23,691 bases of DNA from DATLHO01 sp035539855 (GTDB lineage: Bacteria > Bacteroidota > Ignavibacteria > OLB7), in the NCBI GenBank assembly GCA_035539855.1, contig DATLHO010000001.1:1-23691 (forward strand), read 5' to 3'. Below the pieces are notes generated by a model. It was not told the origin of the DNA, made no database searches, and was given only the letters and a program-made list of their open reading frames with translations. Both the position numbers and the translations under genes were made by a program. Every line of letters begins with the position of its first letter. The stretch's first letter is position 1. Positions 1 through 7,600 of the stretch are shown one piece after another.

Positions 1-854
1 CTGGTCGCCTGGGCTGGACCGCCGATCGGCTCGAGCGCAAGCTCGAGGATCTCGCCCGCGTCATCCGCGCGATGGACGAGTACGGCGGTGTCGACATCCT
101 CGGCGTCTCGGAGGTCGAGAACCGCGCGGTGCTCGACCGGCTCGTCGCGGAGTTCCTGCCGGCCGGACAGTACTCGGTCGTCCATGCCGAGTCCGAGGAC
201 GAGCGCGGGATCGACGTCGCGCTGCTGTACCGGTCGTCGGCGGCGCGCGTGACCGGACAGCGGCTGCATCGCGTCGACCTCGGCGACGATCGCACGAGAC
301 AGATCCTGCACGTGTCGTTCGAGAGGGAGGGGAAGCCCTTCACGGTGCTGGTGAATCACTGGCCGTCGCGCTCCGGCGGGCAGACCGAATCCGAGCCGAA
401 GCGCATCGCCGCGGCCCGCACCGCCGTTCGGATCATCGACTCGCTGTACGCGCTCGACGCGGCGGCCGACATCATTCTCCTGGGGGATCTCAACGACGAG
501 CCCGGTGACCGCTCCATCGTCGAGACACTCGGCGCGCGCGGATTCGCAGCGGGCGCGTTCGACGCCCGTATGATCAATCTCGCCGCACCGGTCGTCGCCG
601 CCGATACCATCGGCAGCTATCTCTATCGCGGCGAGTGGGAGACGATCGACCAGATCATGCTCTCGCGCGGCGCGCTCGACGAGCGGGGCCTGGTGATGAT
701 CGAGGAGTCGCAGACGATTTTCACGCCCGAGTTCCTCCGCGACGAGAAGGCCGATCGCGTGCACCGCCCGGCGTATCGCACCTACCGCGGACCCCAGTAC
801 ATCGGCGGCGTCAGCGACCACTTCCCCGTGCTCGTGCGCGTCGGCTGGCGCTAG
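1..854 (+). CDS. Endonuclease/exonuclease/phosphatase family protein, 5'-truncated
   Basis: The reading frame is already open at base 3 and runs to TAG at 852-854, so the N-terminus lies outside the window; an internal ATG at 72 is not the true start. Motifs of the metal-dependent EEP fold (DNase I-like) appear in the expected order. SEVEN, near bases 105-122, carries the metal-binding Glu. NHWPSR is near 354-371, LLGDLNDEP (catalytic Asp/Asn) near 477-503, and SDHFPVLV (catalytic Asp-His) near 811-835. Members hydrolyse phosphodiester or phosphomonoester bonds; the substrate cannot be told from this fragment. The form resembles the Bacteroidota EEP subgroup, often secreted, but any signal peptide would be off-window. 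It converges on the large minus-strand gene with only 22 bp between the stops. The family call is secure, the substrate is not. Confidence 0.9.
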   Translation, partial: GRLGWTADRLERKLEDLARVIRAMDEYGGVDILGVSEVENRAVLDRLVAEFLPAGQYSVVHAESEDERGIDVALLYRSSAARVTGQRLHRVDLGDDRTRQILHVSFEREGKPFTVLVNHWPSRSGGQTESEPKRIAAARTAVRIIDSLYALDAAADIILLGDLNDEPGDRSIVETLGARGFAAGAFDARMINLAAPVVAADTIGSYLYRGEWETIDQIMLSRGALDERGLVMIEESQTIFTPEFLRDEKADRVHRPAYRTYRGPQYIGGVSDHFPVLVRVGWR

Positions 855-875
855 CGATCACGTCGTCGAATCGCT
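853..875. terminator. Small inverted repeat between convergent stops (weak terminator candidate)
   Basis: AGCGAT at 853-858 and ATCGCT at 870-875 form a 6-bp stem around an 11-base loop in the 22-bp gap between the two converging genes. There is no T-tract on either side. It is the only structure seen there and may be chance. Confidence 0.2.
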
Positions 876-876
876 C

Positions 877-3800
877 CTATCGCGCGACGACGATCGGCAT
901 CACGCTGCGACCATAGGGCGTCTCGACTGCGAGCGTGTAGGCGCCGGCGGGAACACCCGAGAGATCGAGGGGGAGCCATTGCGTGCCGGCCTCGAGGCCG
1001 CGCTTCACGAGCCGGTGCGCCGGCATCCCCAACGCATCGTAGAGCACCACTGTCACGTCGTTCCACTCCTCGAGCGAGAGCTCGAGCGTCGCAGCGTCGG
1101 ACGCCGGCATCGGCCGGAGCTTCAGGATGCTCGGCACCGCCACGAGTCGCAGTCCGAGATCGAGGCACGAGCCGACGATCGTCAACGCGCCGTCGACCAG
1201 ATCGGCGCCGACCGTCTGGACATCCCATGCAAAGCTCTCGAAGCTCAGCGGCGTCCCGAGCGTGTCGCCGAGCAGCGTTCGTCCCGTTATCGCCGCCAGC
1301 GTGGCTCCGCCGTCGTAGTCGCCCGAGAACGTCACGCGCTGTCGGCGCGTCGCCATGTCGTAATCGTTGCCGGTCATCGTCGCGCCGGTCACGCCGTCGG
1401 GCACGACGACCGTGCCGTACATCGACACGGTCGCGGTGTAGCCACGTGCGCCGCTGGCGGCGAAGCGAGCCGCGTCGACGATCGCGATGCTGATCGGCAG
1501 CAAGACGAGCTCTCCCGGTCGCGCCGTCATGCGCGGCAGCGTCAGGCGCGCAACCGACGGCAGACCGATCACGATCTCGACGGGGATCCTCAGCTCGGTG
1601 CCGCACGTGCTCTCGCGCACGATGAGCGTGTCGAAGAAGCGTCCGCCCCGTGCGTCTTCGTGACGCAGCGTGAATGCCGCCGTGCCGCCCGCACCGATCG
1701 CGTTCGCGCCGCCGGCCACGGTGACGAGCCCGTGCATCGAGGTCACCGTGATGCCCATCGCGACCGTTCCGTTGTTCGCAACGATCACCGAGCCGTTGAG
1801 CGGCGTGCCGGGCGCGTCGCCCGTGAGCGTGATGCGCCCTGGCACCGACGCCAGCTCGAGGCGCTCGCGGCGTCCGAGGAGCATCACCCACTCGGTGCCG
1901 TGACTCGAGTTCGACTCCACAGCGAGCTCGGCCGTGTAATCGCCGGCGATCGACGCCGCGAAGCGCACGGTCAGGGTCGTGTCGTCCGACGGAGCGATCG
2001 AGAAGGGAACCACAGCGTCGACGCTGAAGCTGGCGCTCGCGGTGCCTCCGATCGAGACGCCGGTGATCACCAGTGTATCGTTGCCCTCGTTGCGCAGCCA
2101 GATCGTGGTGTCACGCGAGACGTCATCGGGACAGACGAGCTGCAGCAGATCGGGTCCAATGAGGAGCAGCTCCGGTCCCGTTCCCGCGGCGAGCAGGTCG
2201 ATGGCGATGCGGCCCGAGTCGCAGGTCGGTCCGTATGCGAGTGTCAGTCGCGCGCGCAGCGCGGCCGCGCCGGGAGCGTCGAGCAGCCTGACGGCGACGC
2301 GGGCCTCGGCTCCGGCAGCGATGTCGATTGGGAACTGCGCGGCCGGCACATCATAGCTCGAGACGTCGCCGTTGAGCGACGCCGACACGAGCTCGATGTC
2401 GACCGAGCCCGTGTTGCGCACGACGACGGTCGTGTCGCGCGGAAACGGCCGTCCATCGTCCGGGAACGAGACCATCGGCGTCGCGGCCACGTCGATCTGC
2501 TCGCGGCGACCGCGCAGCTCGACGCGGGTCGGCGCGTCGGCCGCGTTGGAGAGCAGCTCGAGCGTCGCGCGCTTGTCGCCGGTCGATGCCGGTGCGAAGC
2601 GCATCGCGAGCGTCGCCGACTCTCCCGGAGCGACGACCCTCGGTGCGCCGGGGCTCGGCATCGGAGGAAGCAGCGAGAAGCCTTCGTCGTTCGCGATGAA
2701 TGCCGCGCCGGTGATCTCCAGCGGAGCGCCGCCGGTGTTCACGATCGTGATCGACGTGTCGAGCGACGTCCCGCAGAGCTCCGACGGCAGCGTCACCAGC
2801 AGCGGCGTCGAGAGCTCGGGCGAGCCGAAAGCCCGGCCGAACAGTCGGGTCATCGCCGCGCCGCAGACCGACGGGATGCCGTAGTCGATGGCGCCGGTCA
2901 CGCGTCCGGAGAGGGAGGGCGAGAAGCGGACGGTGACCGTGTGGCAGGCGCCCGGAGCGATGGTGAACGCGCCGCCGCCGTCGACGATCGCGTACGCGCC
3001 GGCGCCGTCGACGATGCGCGCGTTGCCGGACAGCGTGCGGTCGCCCGCATTGCAGATCGCGCGCGTGACGATGGTGTCGCGGGCCGCGGCGCCGAGGACG
3101 ATCTCTCCGACGTCGGCGAGCTCGAGTGTCCGCGCGCCGCACGTGTCGACGCCGGTGCCGGCGAGCATGATCGTGTCGGCATTGGCGCACCGACCCTGCA
3201 GGATGAGAATGGCAGCTCGCGCGCCGAGCGCCGATGGTCGGAATCGCACCTCGAGCGCGATGCACTCGCCCGGAGCGATCTCGGCCGACGGCGCGCCGGA
3301 GACGACGCGGAAGTCTGCGGCGTGCGGGCCGGTGATCGTGTACGATTCGATGACCAGGGGTCGATCGCCGATGTTGCAGAGCGCCGCGGCGATGGCAGAG
3401 TCACGCGGCTGACCGACCGCCATCGCGCCGAGATCGAACTGTCCCGATGGACGGATCTCGAGCCCCGAGACGCTCACGGTGAACGCGCTGCGCGAGGAAT
3501 CCGCGCCGGGTCCGCGACCGATCGAGATCGCGCGCGCGCGGCCGTTGTGGATATCTGGGAAGTGCAGGTAGCCGTCGGCGGTGTCGGGCTGGCCTGGCGC
3601 GTTCATGCGCGCGAGCCGCGCGTCGCCACCGTCGCCGCCGAATCCCGCGGCCCCCGTGCCCGCGATCGTCTCGATGACGCCCGTAACCAGATCGATCACG
3701 CGGATGCGATGAGCGGCAGTATCTGTGACGTAGATCCGTTCCCCGACGAGCTTGACGCCGAGCGGACGCATGAACGTCGCGACCGACGCCTGTCCGCCAT

Positions 3801-6024
3801 CTCCCGTCGAACCGAATGCGCCCGTGCCCGCAACGGTCGTGATGAGTCCCGTTCGCAGGTCGACCCGCCGGATGCGCCGGCCGAGGTCCTCGGCGATGTA
3901 GAGATAGTCGTTGTCCGCGGCGATGCCGGCGGGAGCCTGCAGCAGGGCATTGGTCGCCGCGATGTCATCGGCAGTCGAGACGCCGCCCCCGGCGATCGTG
4001 ATGATCTCCCCGCTCGAGAAATCGACGCGCCGCACGCGCAGGTTGCCCGCGTCGGTGATGTAGAGCCTGCTGCCACTGACCGCCAGGTACGACGGATACT
4101 GCAGCTCCGCCATGAGCGCATCGGCGCTGTCGCCGCTGAAGCCGGAGGCTCCGGTGCCTGCGACGGTGTAGATCAGTCCGTCGCGAAGGTTGATTCGCCG
4201 TACCCGGTGATTGTCGCGATCGGCGATGAAGAGGTACGTGCCGTACAGCAGCACGTGGCTCGGTCCGTTGAGCCGCGCAAGGCGTGCGACGACGGCGCCG
4301 TTGGAGCCGGGGTTGCCGTCGCCGGCGATCGTCGTGATCAGTCCGTTCGTCATGTCGACACGACGAATCCGGTGCTGGCCCGACTCCGCGATGAACATCT
4401 CGTCGCCACGCACGGCGACACCGGTCGGCGAGTAGAGCACCGCGGCGGATGCGGGGATGCTGTCGGCCTCGCTCGCGCCGCCGCCGGCAAGGCTCATGAT
4501 CAGGTGCTGATCCGAGCCTTCCTTCGACGTGATCCGAATGCGCCATCGGTCGCCGGGCGTCGGAGCCATCCATCGATACTCGAGTCCGGTCGCTCCGGTC
4601 GCGATGCGTCGCCACGTGGCACCGTCGTCGCTGCTCGCGTCGATGTCGATCGGGGTCGTCGGCGCGACGCCTCCCCAGCGTATGAGGATCGAATCACACC
4701 CGGCGAAGCTCTCGCCGCCGAGCGGGGCGAGCAGCCGCAGCGAGTTCCCTTCATCGGTGCCGACGCCGCCGGTGAGCGTGATCGGCAGGGGAGGACAGGG
4801 AGCGCCGTAGAGCACGAGCGACGCGACGTACTTCTGGCTGTCGGCCGGCGTGAAGCGCACGCGGATGGTGCGCGAGATGCCCGGCCCCTCGCGGAACGGC
4901 GGCGCCGAGCCGCCCCAGTCGACGACGGTAAACGCGCCCTCGGGCACGACCGCGAAGCGGTCGACGCGCATCGAGTCGTTCGGCGCCACGATCGTGATCG
5001 CCCGCTCGGCCTGCTCCGGCGGACCGACCGGTCCGAAGTGAACGAACGACGGGCTGGCCGCGAATCCGCCGACGCCGCGCTCGGGCACCATGAAGCGAAC
5101 GCGCGTGCTCGCGCCGCTCGGAGTGTGCGTGATCGTCGCGGTGCGCGCGCGCGACTCCGGTCCGCAACGCACGCGCGAGCGGAACGACAGATCGCACGGT
5201 TCGTTGCCGCCGGCGTCGATCGCAATCTGCTGGTAGACGCCGCGCATCTGCTCGACGGTGCTGACGTCGCCGAACGACAATCCCCCGGTGAGCTCGCTCA
5301 TCGTGCGCAGCGGACCGGTCATCGGCATGCCGAGCGTGACGGTGTGAATCTCGATGTCCGCGTCGCGCGCCGCGGCGATGATCTCCATCGTCAGCGTCGG
5401 CTCGTTCGGCTCGCCGTCGGTCAGGAACACGATCACCCGGCGCGGACCCTCCGGTCGCGACGCGAGCATCCCGATTGCGCCGGCGAGCGGATCGAGGAAC
5501 GGCGGGTTGTACAGCGTGCCGCCGCTCGCGCTGATCGTGGCGATCGCGTCGAGAAGCGGAAGCGCCGACGTGCGGAAGTCGCTGACGATCGTGGCGATGC
5601 TCTCGAAGGACGTGACGGCGATCGATGAGCCCGATGTGAAGTCGGTGGCGCGCACGAACTCGCTCGACCCGAGCTTCGCGAGATCCATGCGCGTGAGGCC
5701 TCCACCGCCCGGCAACGGAATCGTCATCGAGCCGCTGCGGTCGTTGACGAGCACGGCGTTGAACGGAAGGGGAGGCACGAGTGGAGGACAGGAGATCGTG
5801 ATCGCGGTATCGGGCAGTCCGTCCTCGATGATCGAGAGGTCGGCAGCGCTCACGTTCGTCAGGCGCCGACCCTGCGCATCGAGCACCGCGATGTTCGCGG
5901 TGATCGTCGGGAAGCCGCTCGCGTCGACGTTGTAGACGACGATCGTCTGCGCGTCGGTCGCCACGACGCCGAAGAGCGTCAACAGCAGGATGAGAGCGAT
6001 CGGCAGGGCGTGGCGAACGGGCAT
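877..6024 (-). CDS. Giant secreted vWA / NHL-propeller / ASH-module protein with T9SS tail
   Basis: 1715 residues, probably cell-surface or released. Start is ATG at 6022-6024, with GGAG 5 bases upstream and a signal peptide ending VVATDAQ at about residue 26; the frame stays open further upstream only by running antiphase through the MATE gene. Order of modules: vWA domain (about 85-270) with MIDAS DRSGS at 95-99 and FLTDGEPN; one ASH/choice-of-anchor-like module (about 335-430); an Ig-like module with DDGATWRRI; a six-blade NHL propeller (about 530-810, five clear repeats with HRIRRVD-type motifs plus a degenerate sixth); six tandem ASH/choice-of-anchor-D-like modules (about 848-1487) with AGxxxxxxVRFxP-type cores; a cohesin-like beta-sandwich (about 1488-1632); and a C-terminal T9SS type-A-like domain with LYDALG and LSGVPAGAYTL. 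Adhesion or surface binding is likely, but no ligand can be named. It lies 98 bp downstream of the MATE gene on the same strand. Confidence 0.85.
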   Translation of the reverse strand: MPVRHALPIALILLLTLFGVVATDAQTIVVYNVDASGFPTITANIAVLDAQGRRLTNVSAADLSIIEDGLPDTAITISCPPLVPPLPFNAVLVNDRSGSMTIPLPGGGGLTRMDLAKLGSSEFVRATDFTSGSSIAVTSFESIATIVSDFRTSALPLLDAIATISASGGTLYNPPFLDPLAGAIGMLASRPEGPRRVIVFLTDGEPNEPTLTMEIIAAARDADIEIHTVTLGMPMTGPLRTMSELTGGLSFGDVSTVEQMRGVYQQIAIDAGGNEPCDLSFRSRVRCGPESRARTATITHTPSGASTRVRFMVPERGVGGFAASPSFVHFGPVGPPEQAERAITIVAPNDSMRVDRFAVVPEGAFTVVDWGGSAPPFREGPGISRTIRVRFTPADSQKYVASLVLYGAPCPPLPITLTGGVGTDEGNSLRLLAPLGGESFAGCDSILIRWGGVAPTTPIDIDASSDDGATWRRIATGATGLEYRWMAPTPGDRWRIRITSKEGSDQHLIMSLAGGGASEADSIPASAAVLYSPTGVAVRGDEMFIAESGQHRIRRVDMTNGLITTIAGDGNPGSNGAVVARLARLNGPSHVLLYGTYLFIADRDNHRVRRINLRDGLIYTVAGTGASGFSGDSADALMAELQYPSYLAVSGSRLYITDAGNLRVRRVDFSSGEIITIAGGGVSTADDIAATNALLQAPAGIAADNDYLYIAEDLGRRIRRVDLRTGLITTVAGTGAFGSTGDGGQASVATFMRPLGVKLVGERIYVTDTAAHRIRVIDLVTGVIETIAGTGAAGFGGDGGDARLARMNAPGQPDTADGYLHFPDIHNGRARAISIGRGPGADSSRSAFTVSVSGLEIRPSGQFDLGAMAVGQPRDSAIAAALCNIGDRPLVIESYTITGPHAADFRVVSGAPSAEIAPGECIALEVRFRPSALGARAAILILQGRCANADTIMLAGTGVDTCGARTLELADVGEIVLGAAARDTIVTRAICNAGDRTLSGNARIVDGAGAYAIVDGGGAFTIAPGACHTVTVRFSPSLSGRVTGAIDYGIPSVCGAAMTRLFGRAFGSPELSTPLLVTLPSELCGTSLDTSITIVNTGGAPLEITGAAFIANDEGFSLLPPMPSPGAPRVVAPGESATLAMRFAPASTGDKRATLELLSNAADAPTRVELRGRREQIDVAATPMVSFPDDGRPFPRDTTVVVRNTGSVDIELVSASLNGDVSSYDVPAAQFPIDIAAGAEARVAVRLLDAPGAAALRARLTLAYGPTCDSGRIAIDLLAAGTGPELLLIGPDLLQLVCPDDVSRDTTIWLRNEGNDTLVITGVSIGGTASASFSVDAVVPFSIAPSDDTTLTVRFAASIAGDYTAELAVESNSSHGTEWVMLLGRRERLELASVPGRITLTGDAPGTPLNGSVIVANNGTVAMGITVTSMHGLVTVAGGANAIGAGGTAAFTLRHEDARGGRFFDTLIVRESTCGTELRIPVEIVIGLPSVARLTLPRMTARPGELVLLPISIAIVDAARFAASGARGYTATVSMYGTVVVPDGVTGATMTGNDYDMATRRQRVTFSGDYDGGATLAAITGRTLLGDTLGTPLSFESFAWDVQTVGADLVDGALTIVGSCLDLGLRLVAVPSILKLRPMPASDAATLELSLEEWNDVTVVLYDALGMPAHRLVKRGLEAGTQWLPLDLSGVPAGAYTLAVETPYGRSVMPIVVAR

Positions 6025-6122
6025 ACGCGCTCCGGTGGATGAGTCGGTGCTGGCCGCCCGATGCTCGGGCCGAACGGGGCGGGCGAAGAAGATGCCGCTT
6101 CGAGCCGTGAAGAGCAACCGAT

Positions 6123-7526
6123 TCACGAGGCGCCGGTCGACGCGTCGGCTCGCCGCGGACCCGCGACGAGCCTGCGAAACCGCAGCACGTGCAGGACGCC
6201 CGCGACCGAGAGGCCGAACGTCAGTCCCCACCACAGTCCCGGTCCGCGCAGACCGGCCTCGAAGCCGAGCCACAGTCCCGCGGGAAATCCCACGAGCCAG
6301 TAGGCGAGCAGGTTGACGAGCATCGGGCGGGTCGTGTCCTTCAATCCCCTGAGCGCGCCCTGGGCGGTGACCTGGAGACCGTCGACGATCTGGAAGGCGC
6401 CGCCGATCATCAGCAGCACCGCGGCGAGGGCGGCGACCTGTGCGTCGCGCGTGTACAGCGCGACGATCTGGTGGCGGAACAGCAGGAACGCCACCGCCGT
6501 GCACGCCATGAAGCCGACGCCCGTGCCGATGCCCGTCCAGCCGGCGCGCGCCGCCGCCGGCATGTCGCCCGCCCCGGCGGCATGACCCACGCGAGTCGAC
6601 GTCGCGATCGAGATGCCCATCGGCACCATGAACGTCGTCGCCGCGATGTTGATCGCCACCTGGTGCGCGGCGACGACATGCGTGCCGAGGCGCCCCATCA
6701 TGATCGTCGTGAACGCGAACACGGCCGTCTCGAGACTCGTTCCGATGCCGATCGGCACGCCCAGCCGGATCAGCCGCACAAGACGCAGTCGGTCCGGAGC
6801 GATCGACCGCTTCGCGCGATAGTTCGCGAAGTGCCGGGCACGGCGCACGAAGACGAGGGACGCGGCGCACATCAGCCAGTAGGTCGTCGCGGTCGCAAGT
6901 CCCGCGCCGGCGACGCCCATCGGGGCGATCGGCCCGGCGCCGAAGACGAGCAGCGTCGCGAGGCCGAGATTCGTCAGGGCTCCGCCGATCGAGATCATCA
7001 TCGGCACGCGCGCCTGCCCCAGACCGACGGCATACGATCGAAGCATTGCGTTGAGAAGTGTCGCGGGGATGCCGATCGAGAGCATGCCGAGATACCGCTC
7101 GGTCAACGGGATGATCTCCGCAGGCTGGTCGAGCAGCGTGAGGATCGGACCGGCGAACGACACGTACAGCATTGCCGCGGCCGCCAGCGCGATCGCCATC
7201 CACGCTCCCTGCGTGAGCGTCCTGCCGACCTCGTCGTCGTCGCGCGCGCCCGCGGCGTGAGCGACCGTCGCCGAGACCGCCGAGAGCACGCCGAAGCAGA
7301 ACGTCATGAACGCGAAGTACACCGCCGAGCCGATCCCCACCGCGGCGAGCTCGCGTGCGCCGAGTCGACCGACGAGGATCGTGTCGACCATCCCCATGCT
7401 CATCGTCCCGATGTGGTCGATGACCACGGGGATCGCCAGCGCAAGCAGTGATCGAAGCTCGGAGCGGGATGTCGGGATGGAGGCGGTTGGCTTCACGCAG
7501 AGTTGGATTCGCCGTGAAGGGGACAC
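6123..7526 (-). CDS. MATE family multidrug/toxin efflux transporter
   Basis: 467 residues, the usual MATE/NorM length, with about twelve hydrophobic segments in two pseudo-symmetric halves. Typical signatures include PVVIDHIGTMSMGMVDTILV in the first helix, TRVGHAAGAGD at the head of the second half, and VTAQGALRGLKDTTRP. Proteins of this family (COG0534) export cationic drugs or metabolites across the inner membrane in exchange for Na+ or H+; the substrate is unknown. The start is uncertain: GTG at 7524-7526 is the longest choice, GTG at 7494-7496 is an alternative, and neither has a clear Shine-Dalgarno. The first in-frame ATG falls inside helix 1 and is too late. The gene is divergent from the FG-GAP gene (74 bp between starts) and upstream of the giant surface protein on the same strand, with no terminator seen between them. 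Confidence 0.9.
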   Translation of the reverse strand: MSPSRRIQLCVKPTASIPTSRSELRSLLALAIPVVIDHIGTMSMGMVDTILVGRLGARELAAVGIGSAVYFAFMTFCFGVLSAVSATVAHAAGARDDDEVGRTLTQGAWMAIALAAAAMLYVSFAGPILTLLDQPAEIIPLTERYLGMLSIGIPATLLNAMLRSYAVGLGQARVPMMISIGGALTNLGLATLLVFGAGPIAPMGVAGAGLATATTYWLMCAASLVFVRRARHFANYRAKRSIAPDRLRLVRLIRLGVPIGIGTSLETAVFAFTTIMMGRLGTHVVAAHQVAINIAATTFMVPMGISIATSTRVGHAAGAGDMPAAARAGWTGIGTGVGFMACTAVAFLLFRHQIVALYTRDAQVAALAAVLLMIGGAFQIVDGLQVTAQGALRGLKDTTRPMLVNLLAYWLVGFPAGLWLGFEAGLRGPGLWWGLTFGLSVAGVLHVLRFRRLVAGPRRADASTGAS

Positions 7527-7539
7527 ACGGACCGTCAGG

Positions 7540-7567
7540 TTGTTCGCCGACGCTTTCTTTCTTAATG
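7540..7567 (+). promoter_or_regulatory. Possible promoter in the MATE / FG-GAP divergent gap
   Basis: The 74-bp divergent gap contains TTGTTC (7540-7545) and TTAATG (7562-7567) with a 16-base spacer, in an AT-richer patch than its surroundings. It would serve the plus-strand FG-GAP gene starting at 7601. The match to any consensus is loose. Confidence 0.2.
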
Positions 7568-7600
7568 TCGCCCGAACCTAATCAATCCCTCCGGCCTCCC

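Noticed and set aside
979..5628. A 1549-codon open frame on the plus strand, antisense to the giant surface protein
   Set aside because: Its product is Arg/Asp/Ala-rich with no domain or signal. Long antiphase frames are expected opposite high-GC genes, and the minus-strand frame has clear domains.
6025..7203. N-terminal extension of the giant surface protein into the MATE gene
   Set aside because: The frame is open only by chance in MATE antiphase; a signal peptide and GGAG site mark the start at 6024.
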